16,192 nucleotides of DNA from an uncultured Bacteroidota bacterium (GCA_903953615.1 CAJBKH010000217.1:1-16192); one strand, 5' to 3'; shown: positions 7,101 to 13,880, counted from the first letter of the stretch. Notes: generated by a model from the sequence alone, not told the origin. A program made the numbers and translations.

Positions 7101-7646
7101 GGTGTTTCTATTTTCAAAATGGAAATGAGTATTGTAATGACCGGTGTGGGTATTATAGCCCTAGGCGGTATAGTGGTTAGGAATGGCATCCTACTCGTTG
7201 AGTTTGCAGAATTCTCGAGAGAAGGTGGTATGAATTTATACGATGCCACAGTTGAAGCAGGTAGAACCCGTATGACACCTGTAATCTTAACTGCTACTGC
7301 TGCTATCTTAGGCTTGATTCCTTTAGCGGTTGGTTTGAACATTAACTTCGGCACTTTATTAACCGAATTGAATCCACATATTTTCTTTGGTGGCGATAAC
7401 GTAACATTCTTCGGACCATTGAGCTGGACCATGATTTTCGGATTATTCTTCGCAACCATCTTAACCTTGTTGTTAATTCCAAGCATGTATTTAATTGCCG
7501 AAAGATTAAAAAGAAAATCGGTGATTATTTTAAATCACTTTGATGTGCCAACCATGTTAATGTACATTCCATTCTTAATTTTAATCTTGCGTTTTGTGCT
7601 TTGGATTAAACGCACCAAAATTGATTATGGCGATTTGGACTATTAA
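4182..7646 (+). CDS. RND-family efflux pump permease (AcrB/HAE1-like), enlarged Bacteroidota form
   Basis: The 1154-residue product is the inner-membrane proton-driven pump of the tripartite system. TM1 lies at about 19-37, followed by the first porter domain (PKENFPDITVPTIYI), TM2-6 from about 338, a second porter domain after TM7 (~586-603), and TM8-12. The conserved adjacent aspartates of the proton relay are present in TM4 (GIVVDDAIVVIEN, Asp406-Asp407, aligning with AcrB Asp407-Asp408). At the position aligning by motif with the TM10 lysine (AcrB Lys940) there is Arg1000 in IVVRNGILLVEF. The protein is about 100 residues longer than AcrB. Two extra hydrophobic segments lie between TM6 and TM7 (about 513-531 and 537-556), and a further one follows TM12 at the C-terminus (about 1124-1143). 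Two long minus-strand frames inside it are shadows. Hydrophobic drugs, bile-like compounds or dyes are plausible substrates but cannot be specified. Confidence 0.95.
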   Translation: MLDKIKEFKPSSWAIDNKITIYLVTIFITLAGIMAYNSLPKENFPDITVPTIYINTINGGNSPTNIENTITKPIEKKLKALSGVKKFNSTSLQDVSVITVEFHTDVKVEVAKQRVKDAVDAARGDMPATLTKEPMIKEVAFSEMPIMYINISGQYDLKKLKKYAEDLQDRVEGLREITEVKLVGALEREIQVNIDVYKLQAAQLTLADVQRAISSENLTINGGSVPINGMKPTLSIKSEFQDPKEIEDIIVTSASGAKLFIRDFAEVVDTYKEKESYSSSNGKNVITLNVIKRSGENLIDAADKIQAIIKEMKVKEFPKGLDVTVSGDQSNKTKEMLTDLINTIIIGFILVTIVLMFFMGVTNALFVALSVPLSMFIAFLIMPSIGFTFNMMVLFSFILALGIVVDDAIVVIENTHRLFDNGKRDIKTAAKMAVGEVFLPVLSGTITTLAPFIPLVFWSGIIGKFMYFIPVTLIISLLASLFVAYIINPVFAVDFMKSHEEEKQQYGKLTRKARLQLILYAIVAIIAYLSGNIGAGNFVIFLAFFLVLNRLWLYKAIEAWQFRIWPGIINSYTKLLVWCLRKPWRPVFYVIILFFASIVFFLVRGPKVVFFPGGDPNNVYVYVKLPEGTDPAITNEVMRKVEAKVNTVIKKNDPVVESMISNVTIGVTDPRDGDMNSYPNKGKIAIAFVEFEKRHGVSTSDYLMKLQALKWDIPAAEIVVNKEQNGPPTPKPISLEIIGEDFDQLVSNADNVRKFINNSKIEGVDNLKSDFVSNKPEIVFDIDRERALREGISAYQLAMEIRGAVYGIEASKFRDVDDEYPIQLRYKSDQRIDIETLRNLKITYRDMTMGGIVRSVPVSAFCDVRYDYTYAGIKRKNDKRVITLSSDVKEGYNPNEVVAKVQAAMENYKPTGDVEVKFAGDKEEQESTMRFLGGAMLTAVGLMMLVLVGLFNSLGKPLIILSEIVLSIVGVLIGVSIFKMEMSIVMTGVGIIALGGIVVRNGILLVEFAEFSREGGMNLYDATVEAGRTRMTPVILTATAAILGLIPLAVGLNINFGTLLTELNPHIFFGGDNVTFFGPLSWTMIFGLFFATILTLLLIPSMYLIAERLKRKSVIILNHFDVPTMLMYIPFLILILRFVLWIKRTKIDYGDLDY

Positions 7647-7664
7647 TAAAATATAAACTTTATA

Positions 7665-7698
7665 AAAACCCCTTCTAAAATTTCAGAAGGGGTTTTTT
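7665..7698 (+). terminator. Rho-independent terminator of the efflux operon
   Basis: AAAACCCCTTCT (7665-7676) pairs perfectly over 12 bp with AGAAGGGGTTTT (7685-7696) around an eight-base loop, and the T-run ends at 7698. It starts 19 bases after the pump stop codon. The mirror-image A-run and T-run would also allow function on the minus strand, though nothing visible needs it there. Confidence 0.9.
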
Positions 7699-7730
7699 AT
7701 TGTACTTCCATTTACATTTTAAAGCTTTTA

Positions 7731-7760
7731 TTGGCAACTTAGAAAAAATTATTAAGTTTG
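7731..7760 (+). promoter_or_regulatory. Promoter of the small membrane-protein gene
   Basis: TTG at 7731-7733 is separated by 19 bases from TAAGTTTG at 7753-7760, a full match to the Bacteroidota TTG-N19-TAnnTTTG pattern. Transcription would begin near 7766 and leave a leader of about 29 nt before the ATG at 7795. This is the cleanest promoter in the window, and it separates this gene from the terminated efflux operon. Confidence 0.7.
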
Positions 7761-7794
7761 TTTAACAATCACAAAGCATAACAATTTCAAACTT

Positions 7795-8205
7795 ATGAAT
7801 CCAATCCTTAGAAACATCTTGGCTTGCCTTGCTGGCATTGTCCTAGGAAACCTAGTCAATGGTGGCCTTATTCATATTAGTTCAAGCATTATTCCGCCTC
7901 CAAATGGAGCCGATACAACAACGGTCGAAGGATTAAAAGCCACCATGCATTTGTTTGAACCCAAACATTTTTTACTACCATTTTTAGCCCATGCTTTGGG
8001 CACTTTAACAGGCGCTACGTTGACTGCTTTTTTGGGCGCTACACATAAAAGGAAATTGGCATATGGCATAGGTGCATTTTTTCTATTAGGTGGAACCGCT
8101 GCTGTTTTTATGTTGCCTTCCCCTATCTGGTTCACCATTTTAGATTTAGCATTGGCTTATATGCCAATGGCCTATTTGGCCACCAAAATTGCAGTGAGAA
8201 ATTAA
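7795..8205 (+). CDS. Conserved four-helix membrane protein of unknown function
   Basis: The 136-residue product has four predicted membrane segments: about 8-30 (NILACLAGIVLGNLVNGGLI), 58-80 (FLLPFLAHALGTLTGATLTA), 88-106 (AYGIGAFFLLGGTAAVFML) and 111-131. A loop between segments 1 and 2 contains SSSIIPPPNGADTTTVEGLK and FEPKHF, a Pro-rich and acidic pattern that looks conserved rather than random. No enzymatic motif, signal-peptide cleavage site or lipobox is visible. I recall similar small proteins in other Bacteroidota but know no assigned function. It is a single-gene unit: a terminator and its own promoter lie upstream, and the next gene converges on it only 14 bases beyond its stop codon. 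Confidence 0.8.
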   Translation: MNPILRNILACLAGIVLGNLVNGGLIHISSSIIPPPNGADTTTVEGLKATMHLFEPKHFLLPFLAHALGTLTGATLTAFLGATHKRKLAYGIGAFFLLGGTAAVFMLPSPIWFTILDLALAYMPMAYLATKIAVRN

Positions 8206-8219
8206 ATTAATTCTTCAAT

Positions 8220-10373
8220 CTACCTGATCAAAGTAATCACCCCTTCTATGGTTTTATTGACCTCTGGTTTTACTTGCATAGAATAATTAAAGACATAATA
8301 GTAAGTGCCCGCACTACATTCTAAACCAGTGTTGTGCACCTTCCCATTCCAATTGTTATTTTCAAACTCATCGTTGTCTTTATCGGCTTTGTAAACCACC
8401 ACACCCCAGCGATCGTAGATTGTTAAATGGTAAGTCGCTTCGCCTTCAATCACCACATCATAAACATCATTCATGCCATCGCCATTGCCGGGTGTAAACA
8501 CATTGTATACCGAACAGTAACTTGAATAAGGCCCCAATGGTTTGCAGATGGTATCGGCACAACCAAACTTGATGGTGGCCACTAAACAAATTTGATATTG
8601 CTTGGTCAAGTCGACATAATTATGGGTTGGATTTTCATCCGTAGAGGTATTACTACCCGAACTTTGATCGCCAAAACTCCATTGATAGGTGGCATATTTA
8701 GGTGTGCTTGTATTGATGAATTGAATGTTAGGCACTAGTTGATCATCGATGGTAAAACCAGCCCTCACTTTCACTACGTACACTTTTTTCTCGGCACTGT
8801 CTAAGCAGCCCAGCATTGGGTCGGCAGAGGGTGTTTGCGGTCTCAATTTTATGCTATAAACACCTTCCTTTTCAAAACGATGTGAAAAATCATAAGGCAC
8901 TTTTGTAATTGAAAAACTCGAATCATTGATGGCCCATTTGTTCATTTTATAAAGGGTATCTACCGCGCTTTCAAAATGCACCGTATCGTGCACACAAATG
9001 GTATCGCGACTTAAGATAGCCGACTTACCATCGGGCAATACCCAAACAGTTCTGCTGCTATCTTTGCTGAATTCCTGATCGGGGAATATACTGCTGCAGT
9101 AGTACATGTTATTGGTAAATGGATTGAACACAGATTGTATGCCCCTTAAACGCACTTTGTATTTGCCCACTTTGCGATAGGTTTTGTAGGCGGTTTCTTT
9201 GGTATCTGTATTGAATGTTGAATTGCTATCGTTGCCATACTCCCATATGTACTGAGAACAATTGCTGGAGAAATTATAAAACACACCTTCTAATCGACCG
9301 CATGCAATGGTGTCTTTTATTCTAAAATACGTATTGGCCCCTATAAATTTAATGGCAGAAGTAGTGGTATCGGTACAACCATCATTGCTCACCACCACAT
9401 GGGTAATCCTTAAACTATCACCCGGCAAATCGAACGCTTTCGAAGGATCTTTATCGTAGACAGAAAATTGTTTGTTTCCAAAATCCCATGTATACGAGGT
9501 AATATAATCGCCTGCATTGCCAATCAAAACAGAGGAATCAAAAAACTGGGTAAGCTCTGTACAGTAAACATCGTGCAAATGTTTTTTAATACCTGCTTTT
9601 ACTTCTTTAATAAATACCTTTTGAGTGTAAGTATCAATACAGCCATCTGTGTCGTTAATAGAGAGCGTGACATCGTTATAGCCTCCCTTTGGAAACGTTT
9701 CGCAATGGGTAAAACCATGGTCTTTCTTTTTATTATTACTACTCCACCATGTGTAGCGATTCGGATGGGTTTTCTCTGTCCAAAAAGTATTGTTTTTGGT
9801 ATCTTCGATCCTAGGCGAGAAACAAATTTCGGTTTTGGTGCAAGGCGCATTGTTTAATACCAAGTTAATAATTTTTCCAAATCTAATGTAATAACTAGCT
9901 TCCGATTGACATTTGGCAGGATTACTTACTTTTACTGTTATCTGATAACCCAAGCCTGGTACATTGTATAAATGGGTAAAAGAATCGACAGTTTCATCAG
10001 TAACAAATAAGATGTTTGATTTTTGTCCATCGCCCCATACAATATCAAGCACTTCGCCTGCATGGAATTTCGTATTCTTAAACTTTAGGGTGGCATTAAA
10101 TGGTGAACATTGCCCGTAAACTTTTACTTCAATGGTATCTTTTCTATTGTCGTGAATGAATAATCTATTTTTTACACGCAAGGTGTCAAAGAATTCTTTG
10201 TAACCCGCTTTGATTGCATATGAACCGCTGTTATACAATTCAGGCCAGCGTTTGTAGCCTTCTTTAAAAATTATGGACATATAATACATGCCTACACCAA
10301 TACTATCCGAGCTTACAGGATAATTGTACCAACGCAAGCCGTTGTTGAAACTAATTTTATATGGCAATTTCAC
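8220..10373 (-). CDS. C-terminal part of a giant PKD-repeat exported protein with T9SS type B sorting domain (frameshifted)
   Basis: This 717-codon frame opens at a GTG in mid-domain, without a signal peptide, and is read here as the downstream part of the gene starting at 11875. It contains about six PKD/Ig-like beta-sandwich repeats of roughly 80-110 residues, recognisable by cores such as IVWGDGQ, YTWDFGN, YIWEYGN and YQWSFGDQ and by a recurring Cys in each repeat. The last ~95 residues are a gliding-motility-type (type B) sorting domain: YNVFTPGNGDGMNDVYDV, then YHLTIYDRWGVVVYKA, then NWNGK and GTYYYVFNY. This domain routes proteins through the type IX secretion system. The expected role is a cell-surface or secreted adhesin-like protein; no catalytic domain is visible. 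Fourteen bases separate its stop from the convergent gene ending at 8205. Confidence 0.85.
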   Translation of the reverse strand: MKLPYKISFNNGLRWYNYPVSSDSIGVGMYYMSIIFKEGYKRWPELYNSGSYAIKAGYKEFFDTLRVKNRLFIHDNRKDTIEVKVYGQCSPFNATLKFKNTKFHAGEVLDIVWGDGQKSNILFVTDETVDSFTHLYNVPGLGYQITVKVSNPAKCQSEASYYIRFGKIINLVLNNAPCTKTEICFSPRIEDTKNNTFWTEKTHPNRYTWWSSNNKKKDHGFTHCETFPKGGYNDVTLSINDTDGCIDTYTQKVFIKEVKAGIKKHLHDVYCTELTQFFDSSVLIGNAGDYITSYTWDFGNKQFSVYDKDPSKAFDLPGDSLRITHVVVSNDGCTDTTTSAIKFIGANTYFRIKDTIACGRLEGVFYNFSSNCSQYIWEYGNDSNSTFNTDTKETAYKTYRKVGKYKVRLRGIQSVFNPFTNNMYYCSSIFPDQEFSKDSSRTVWVLPDGKSAILSRDTICVHDTVHFESAVDTLYKMNKWAINDSSFSITKVPYDFSHRFEKEGVYSIKLRPQTPSADPMLGCLDSAEKKVYVVKVRAGFTIDDQLVPNIQFINTSTPKYATYQWSFGDQSSGSNTSTDENPTHNYVDLTKQYQICLVATIKFGCADTICKPLGPYSSYCSVYNVFTPGNGDGMNDVYDVVIEGEATYHLTIYDRWGVVVYKADKDNDEFENNNWNGKVHNTGLECSAGTYYYVFNYSMQVKPEVNKTIEGVITLIR

Positions 10374-10378
10374 ATCTG

Positions 10379-10397
10379 CTAATTCAGCGAAATTTTA
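10379..10397 (-). other. Frameshift site joining the two halves of the PKD-repeat gene
   Basis: On the minus strand the upstream frame ends in TAG (10379-10381). The downstream frame is closed at TAA (10395-10397), so the change of frame must happen within these 19 bases. They contain the adjoining homopolymers AAAA and TTT. One extra base in either run gives a continuous reading, for example GDKIFAELADVKLPYKISFN, which restores a normal repeat. The site is not a canonical X-XXY-YYZ slippery heptamer in the upstream frame. Confidence 0.75.
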
Positions 10398-11875
10398 TCG
10401 CCTAAACAAATATGAATATCAGTGGTATCGGGCTGACAAAGTCTAGAACATTTATTAACAAGGTACTGTGTAGTTTCATCGGAGCATCCTGTTTTAGCAT
10501 CGGTAATGGTAAATGTAATTTGCGACAAATCGAGTACATTGCGATAGCGGTGAACCATAAAAGAATCTTCGGCTCCGTTGCAGTATTCACTCACATTGCT
10601 GTTCTTGGTTCTATTCGTAATACAATTATTGCCATTGGGATCGGTAAGGGTCCAATTGAAACTGGTAAATTTTGGATCGAAAGTCGATTGGGTAATAAAG
10701 AACACCCTTTTATTTGGAATCACACAGCCATTAAAATTGAATATTTCGAAACTGGCAACGGGTCCTTGTACATGAATAACCTTGGTAACGGTGGTACTGC
10801 ATTTGCCACGGAACATAATACATTTCAAATAATGATACCCTGGCACCATCATCGAATCATCGGTAAACAAGTCGATGCTTTCGTTGTTGTAAACTAATTT
10901 CTTTTGATCTAAAAACCAACTAAAATTGGTTAAACCAGCAGGGTCGATTTTGGCATTGATCATTTTCACACCACTGCCATAACAAATTAAGGAATCACTC
11001 AAAGTAATGTCCTTTTGAAGTGGACGCATATCAATCTCTACTTTGCGAGTCGCCAATTCAGCGCAACCATTGGGCATAGTACCCAACAGTGTAATGGTAA
11101 AACTTTTGGTTGCTTTATAGGTCAAACATTTTTGTGCAGATTTATAAGCATTGGTATCACTTGCCAACGAATCGATGGTCCATTTGTAAGTAGGGCGCAT
11201 GGAATTGCTATGGTATGAATAATTTTGAACACATACCTTGGCAGTTTTGCAATCTGTGTAATCAATACTTGTTTGAAAATTAACATGGATACCTTCTTTG
11301 ATGGTCACATATTTTTTAAATGTATTTACGCAACCCATGTTATCGGTAACCTCTATAAATATTTTATATTTATCGGCTTTGTAATATGTATTGCAATTCA
11401 CCTGTCCTGAATAAGGTGAGCTTGTATTGTATGTATTACCATCACCCCAAGCGATTATCTTTTTAACGATTGGCTGATTCACATTATCTGGAGCAGAAAG
11501 ATCCTTAAGGCAAACCAAATTACTATTGGTACAACTGTCTTTAAAATTATCGTAAATAAAATTGGCGGTAGGCAAACCCATGATATCTATACTCACCGTT
11601 TCGGTAACAGTACTAGCATCGGTAAAAGTAATACTACCTTTTACGGAGTAGGTTCCTTTTTTGGTATAGATATGTACGCTATTGGTATTGTTAGAAGTAA
11701 AGCCATCGCCAAATTCCCAGTATACACTTTGAATAGTTTTACCATTGGTGGGCACATAAATAAAACCTGCGACATCGTTTACGCATACTTGCGAATCGTA
11801 TTTAATTTGCGCACTTGCATTGCTAGCAAGCAAGAACAAAAAAAACACACAATAGAATTGAATAGACTTAAACAT
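10379..11875 (-). CDS. N-terminal part of the giant PKD-repeat exported protein (frameshifted)
   Basis: This 498-codon frame begins with a clear signal peptide (MFKSIQFYCVFFLFLLASNASAQ) and then carries about four PKD/Ig-like repeats. The first has WEFGDGFTSNNTNSVHIYTKKGTYSV and the second IIAWGDGNTYN. Later ones have YKWTIDS and FNWTLTDPNGN cores, again with paired cysteines. It stops at TAG (10379-10381) inside a new repeat, just after DIHICLGDKISLN, with no sorting domain. The continuation of that repeat lies in another frame immediately downstream. Joined to the next frame after restoring one base, the gene would be 3657 nt and encode about 1218 residues. That is a normal size and layout for Bacteroidota PKD-repeat/type B sorting proteins. 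Expression probably starts at the -7 box at 11910-11917. Confidence 0.85.
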   Translation of the reverse strand: MFKSIQFYCVFFLFLLASNASAQIKYDSQVCVNDVAGFIYVPTNGKTIQSVYWEFGDGFTSNNTNSVHIYTKKGTYSVKGSITFTDASTVTETVSIDIMGLPTANFIYDNFKDSCTNSNLVCLKDLSAPDNVNQPIVKKIIAWGDGNTYNTSSPYSGQVNCNTYYKADKYKIFIEVTDNMGCVNTFKKYVTIKEGIHVNFQTSIDYTDCKTAKVCVQNYSYHSNSMRPTYKWTIDSLASDTNAYKSAQKCLTYKATKSFTITLLGTMPNGCAELATRKVEIDMRPLQKDITLSDSLICYGSGVKMINAKIDPAGLTNFSWFLDQKKLVYNNESIDLFTDDSMMVPGYHYLKCIMFRGKCSTTVTKVIHVQGPVASFEIFNFNGCVIPNKRVFFITQSTFDPKFTSFNWTLTDPNGNNCITNRTKNSNVSEYCNGAEDSFMVHRYRNVLDLSQITFTITDAKTGCSDETTQYLVNKCSRLCQPDTTDIHICLGDKISLN

Positions 11876-12036
11876 ACTTTATACAGCTAACTAAACCATT
11901 AGACGCAACCAAAGGTAAGAATGTGTCAGCCGTATTAGTGTTTATGCAAAATGATTTTACACAAAACAGACAATCAAGGGGTTAGGATTTAATATTTGCA
12001 TTACAACCAATTAATAAACAGTTAAAAAAAATACAC
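11876..12036. other. Intergenic spacer between the WG-repeat and PKD-repeat genes
   Basis: This 161-bp spacer separates two minus-strand genes. It holds a -7 box for the PKD gene (11910-11917). On the minus strand, T-rich sequence (TATTTTTTTTAACTG) follows the WG-gene stop without a stem before it. No terminator hairpin or other gene is visible. Confidence 0.5.
11910..11917 (-). promoter_or_regulatory. Probable -7 box of the PKD-repeat gene
   Basis: On the minus strand this reads TACCTTTG, a perfect TAnnTTTG match. Transcription would start around 11904, about 29 nt before the ATG at 11875. No TTTG lies at the ideal distance upstream; the nearest TTTTG is 29 bases away, so only the -7 part is well supported. 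Confidence 0.45.
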
Positions 12037-13188
12037 TTACTGCTCCTTAAAAAACTCCTTACCCTTGGTATTTATAACACCTATACGACCGGCACTTTTA
12101 ATGATGGCATAACCATTTTTAAAGGCATCGGCACTGGTGTAAATGAAAGGAATGATCAATCGTGAATTGTCATCGCTGTAACCCCAATAACCGGCTAAAT
12201 TTTGAATAGGAATTAAACCATCGCCTATTTTTCCAACACTGCTCAACTGCATGCTGTAATCGCCCATTACATCGAAGGTGGAATTGTAGATGCGAATGGT
12301 TGGCAACATATAACCTACCACGCCTAAAAATAGAGAATCACCCATGTGTTGGGCATACGAAAACAAAGGCGAAAACTGTCCCTTTTTATCAATAAAATAA
12401 CGGTCGAAGGCCAAATCGTTGGCCGCATTCACAATGGCTTTTCCATCGATAAATTCTTTTTCATAATTTAAATAATCGGCATAGTCGAACCCTTCGTGTA
12501 CAAATTTAGAAAGTACGATATGACCTGCTGTATCCATGAATTGTAAATTGGTTTTTACATTCAAGGTATTGTTAATAAGCGAACGCGTTTCAACATACAC
12601 TGCTGCCAAGCCTTCGCTAAAAATACCCGCAGGACGAATGGTATCGGGCAATAGTAATTGTTTGCCAAAACGGTTAATGTAAATAAATTTAGATTTGTAT
12701 TTAGCCAATAAATACCCCGACTTGAAATACAAACTCGATGAATCAAAATCGGGCTCGCGCACCCATAAACCTTGGGTATTAATAATGCCGCATTTGTTTT
12801 TCATTGAGACAACGGCCAAGCCTTCAGAAAAATTTTCAGTGGCGTTGAACACAATGTTAAATGCATTTTTACCACTGGTGTTAAGGTAATACGATTGCTT
12901 GTGGTTGTTGGTAAAAGGACAAAGGCCATTTTCAAACCTTCCATAATGCACACCCGCTTCGGTAATAATTTCGCCTTTTGTGTTGATGCCGTAATAAAAA
13001 CTATCGCGCTTCACGAAGGCCACACCATGCTCAAAAAAATCGGCCAAGGCATAAACAGGTTGTATAACGATTTTACCAGAAGTATCACTAAAGCCCCATA
13101 AATCGCCAAGGCGATAGGGCACCAATTGCGCAGCACTTTGTTGTATGCTAGCAGTTATCAATAAAATTGCAAAAATCAGTCGCCTCAT
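12037..13188 (-). CDS. Exported WG-repeat protein
   Basis: The 383-residue product has a signal peptide (MRRLIFAILLITASIQQSAAQ) followed by about eight or nine degenerate WG repeats of 35-45 residues. The clearest are LGDLWGFSDTSGKIVIQPVY, the Tyr-Gly-Ile-Asn repeat (YGINTKGEII), CGIINTQGLW, YINRFGKQLLLPD and the last pair, GYWGYSDDNSRLIIPFIY and RIGVINTKGKEF. Each has the core 'G-[YFI]-x-[ND]-x-x-G-K-x-[IV]' followed by an aromatic-rich strand and 'F-x-[ED]-G-x-A-x-V'. WG repeats form beta-rich scaffolds; a molecular function is generally not known. No sorting domain is present, so the protein is probably periplasmic or surface-exposed by another route. It lies 36 bases downstream of the mce gene in the same direction and may share its transcript. 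Confidence 0.85.
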   Translation of the reverse strand: MRRLIFAILLITASIQQSAAQLVPYRLGDLWGFSDTSGKIVIQPVYALADFFEHGVAFVKRDSFYYGINTKGEIITEAGVHYGRFENGLCPFTNNHKQSYYLNTSGKNAFNIVFNATENFSEGLAVVSMKNKCGIINTQGLWVREPDFDSSSLYFKSGYLLAKYKSKFIYINRFGKQLLLPDTIRPAGIFSEGLAAVYVETRSLINNTLNVKTNLQFMDTAGHIVLSKFVHEGFDYADYLNYEKEFIDGKAIVNAANDLAFDRYFIDKKGQFSPLFSYAQHMGDSLFLGVVGYMLPTIRIYNSTFDVMGDYSMQLSSVGKIGDGLIPIQNLAGYWGYSDDNSRLIIPFIYTSADAFKNGYAIIKSAGRIGVINTKGKEFFKEQ

Positions 13189-13224
13189 ATTTTCAGTAGA
13201 TTCAAATTGAATGCCATTCGTTGC

Positions 13225-13638
13225 TTAGAGCACGTGGGTATTAATTTCTTGACAAATTTCTATTAACACCCCATTGGTACTTTTAGGGTGCGCAAAAGCA
13301 ATGAGTTTATTATCGGCTCCCTGCTTAGGAGTTTGATTCAGCATTTCGAAACCATTGGCCAACAAGCGTACTAATTCTGTTTGCGCATTTTTAACACCAA
13401 AGGCAATGTGGTGTATGCCCTCTCCTTTTTTCTCAATAAATTTCGCAATGGGGCTATCTGGTCTTGTGGCTTGCAGCAATTCTATTTTGGTTTCGCCCAC
13501 CATAAAAAAACTGGTGATGACCCCTTCACTTTCTACTTCCTCCATTTTATATGGCGTGGTGTTCAATAATTTCGAAAACAATTCATTCGAAACATGAATA
13601 TCTTTTACGGCTATACCTATGTGTTCAATTTTATTCAT
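13225..13638 (-). CDS. mce: Methylmalonyl-CoA epimerase
   Basis: The 137-residue cytoplasmic enzyme interconverts (2R)- and (2S)-methylmalonyl-CoA, linking propionyl-CoA carboxylase with the B12-dependent mutase. It belongs to the vicinal oxygen chelate/glyoxalase fold and shows two beta-alpha-beta-beta-beta modules. Likely metal ligands sit in the expected places: His6 in MNKIEHIGIAVKD, Glu53 in TKIELLQ, His77 (or His76) in GEGIHHIAFGV, and Glu127 in NGVLIEICQ near the C-terminus. The motif text KGEGIHHIAF and the length are typical of the family. The ATG at 13638 gives the standard N-terminus. The mutase and carboxylase genes are not in the window. The WG-repeat gene follows closely on the same strand, but no functional connection is evident. 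Confidence 0.93.
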   Translation of the reverse strand: MNKIEHIGIAVKDIHVSNELFSKLLNTTPYKMEEVESEGVITSFFMVGETKIELLQATRPDSPIAKFIEKKGEGIHHIAFGVKNAQTELVRLLANGFEMLNQTPKQGADNKLIAFAHPKSTNGVLIEICQEINTHVL

Positions 13639-13720
13639 AAAAATAATGGTTTACAATATTAAGTCGTAATTTAGATTTCACCACCGAACAGGCATTCTTT
13701 TTTATCAAATTGTTTACCAA

Positions 13721-13731
13721 CAAGTCGAAAA
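13721..13731. repeat. Isolated copy of the palindrome half-site
   Basis: CAAGTCGAAAA matches the right arm of the nearby 28-bp palindrome (CAAATCGAAAA, 13776-13786) at 10 of 11 positions, 55 bp upstream and in the same orientation. It may be a third recognition site for the same protein. Confidence 0.35.
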
Positions 13732-13758
13732 TTTCTATGTTCTACCAACACCAGATAG

Positions 13759-13786
13759 TTTTCGATTTGCCTAGGCAAATCGAAAA
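13759..13786. promoter_or_regulatory. Perfect 28-bp palindrome in the divergent mce-aroC spacer, operator-like
   Basis: The sequence is its own reverse complement over 28 bp. The arms are TTTTCGATTTGCC and GGCAAATCGAAAA, centred on CTAG at 13771-13774. It lies 121 bp from the mce start codon and 95 bp from the aroC start codon. It is unlikely to be a terminator: on either strand the base run after the stem is A-rich, with no T-run. A binding site for a dimeric or tetrameric regulator is the simplest reading. A mobile palindromic repeat is the alternative. Confidence 0.55.
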
Positions 13787-13868
13787 AGATAACGGTATGG
13801 TATAACCTATCCTAAATTTCTTTTCATTTAAACTTTTATTGCAAAGTAAAAAAGCTATTAAGGATAGG

Positions 13869-13876
13869 TATATTTG
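13869..13876 (+). promoter_or_regulatory. Perfect -7 box next to the aroC start codon
   Basis: TATATTTG matches TAnnTTTG exactly and ends five bases before the ATG at 13881. If it is used, transcription would start at or within a few bases of the ATG, giving a leaderless or nearly leaderless message. No TTTG is found at the usual -33 distance, so it could also be a chance match in AT-rich DNA. Confidence 0.4.
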
Positions 13877-13880
13877 TAGC

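Noticed and set aside
10379..10397. Programmed -1 ribosomal frameshifting in the PKD gene
   Set aside because: In the upstream frame the codons are GAT AAA ATT TCG, which do not form an X-XXY-YYZ slippery heptamer, and no stimulatory hairpin is evident just downstream. An indel is simpler.
10412..10897. 161-residue plus-strand frame opposite the PKD gene
   Set aside because: It is antisense to clearly coding PKD repeats, and no independent evidence supports it.
13759..13786. 28-bp palindrome as a bidirectional terminator
   Set aside because: The T-run is on the 5' side of the stem on both strands and A-rich sequence follows. Both flanking genes also point away from it, so no transcript needs to end there.
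13839..13880. Upstream TTG start for chorismate synthase
   Set aside because: The 14 extra residues are not family-like, and MANSFGNQLSVTSFGESHG from 13881 is the usual N-terminus.
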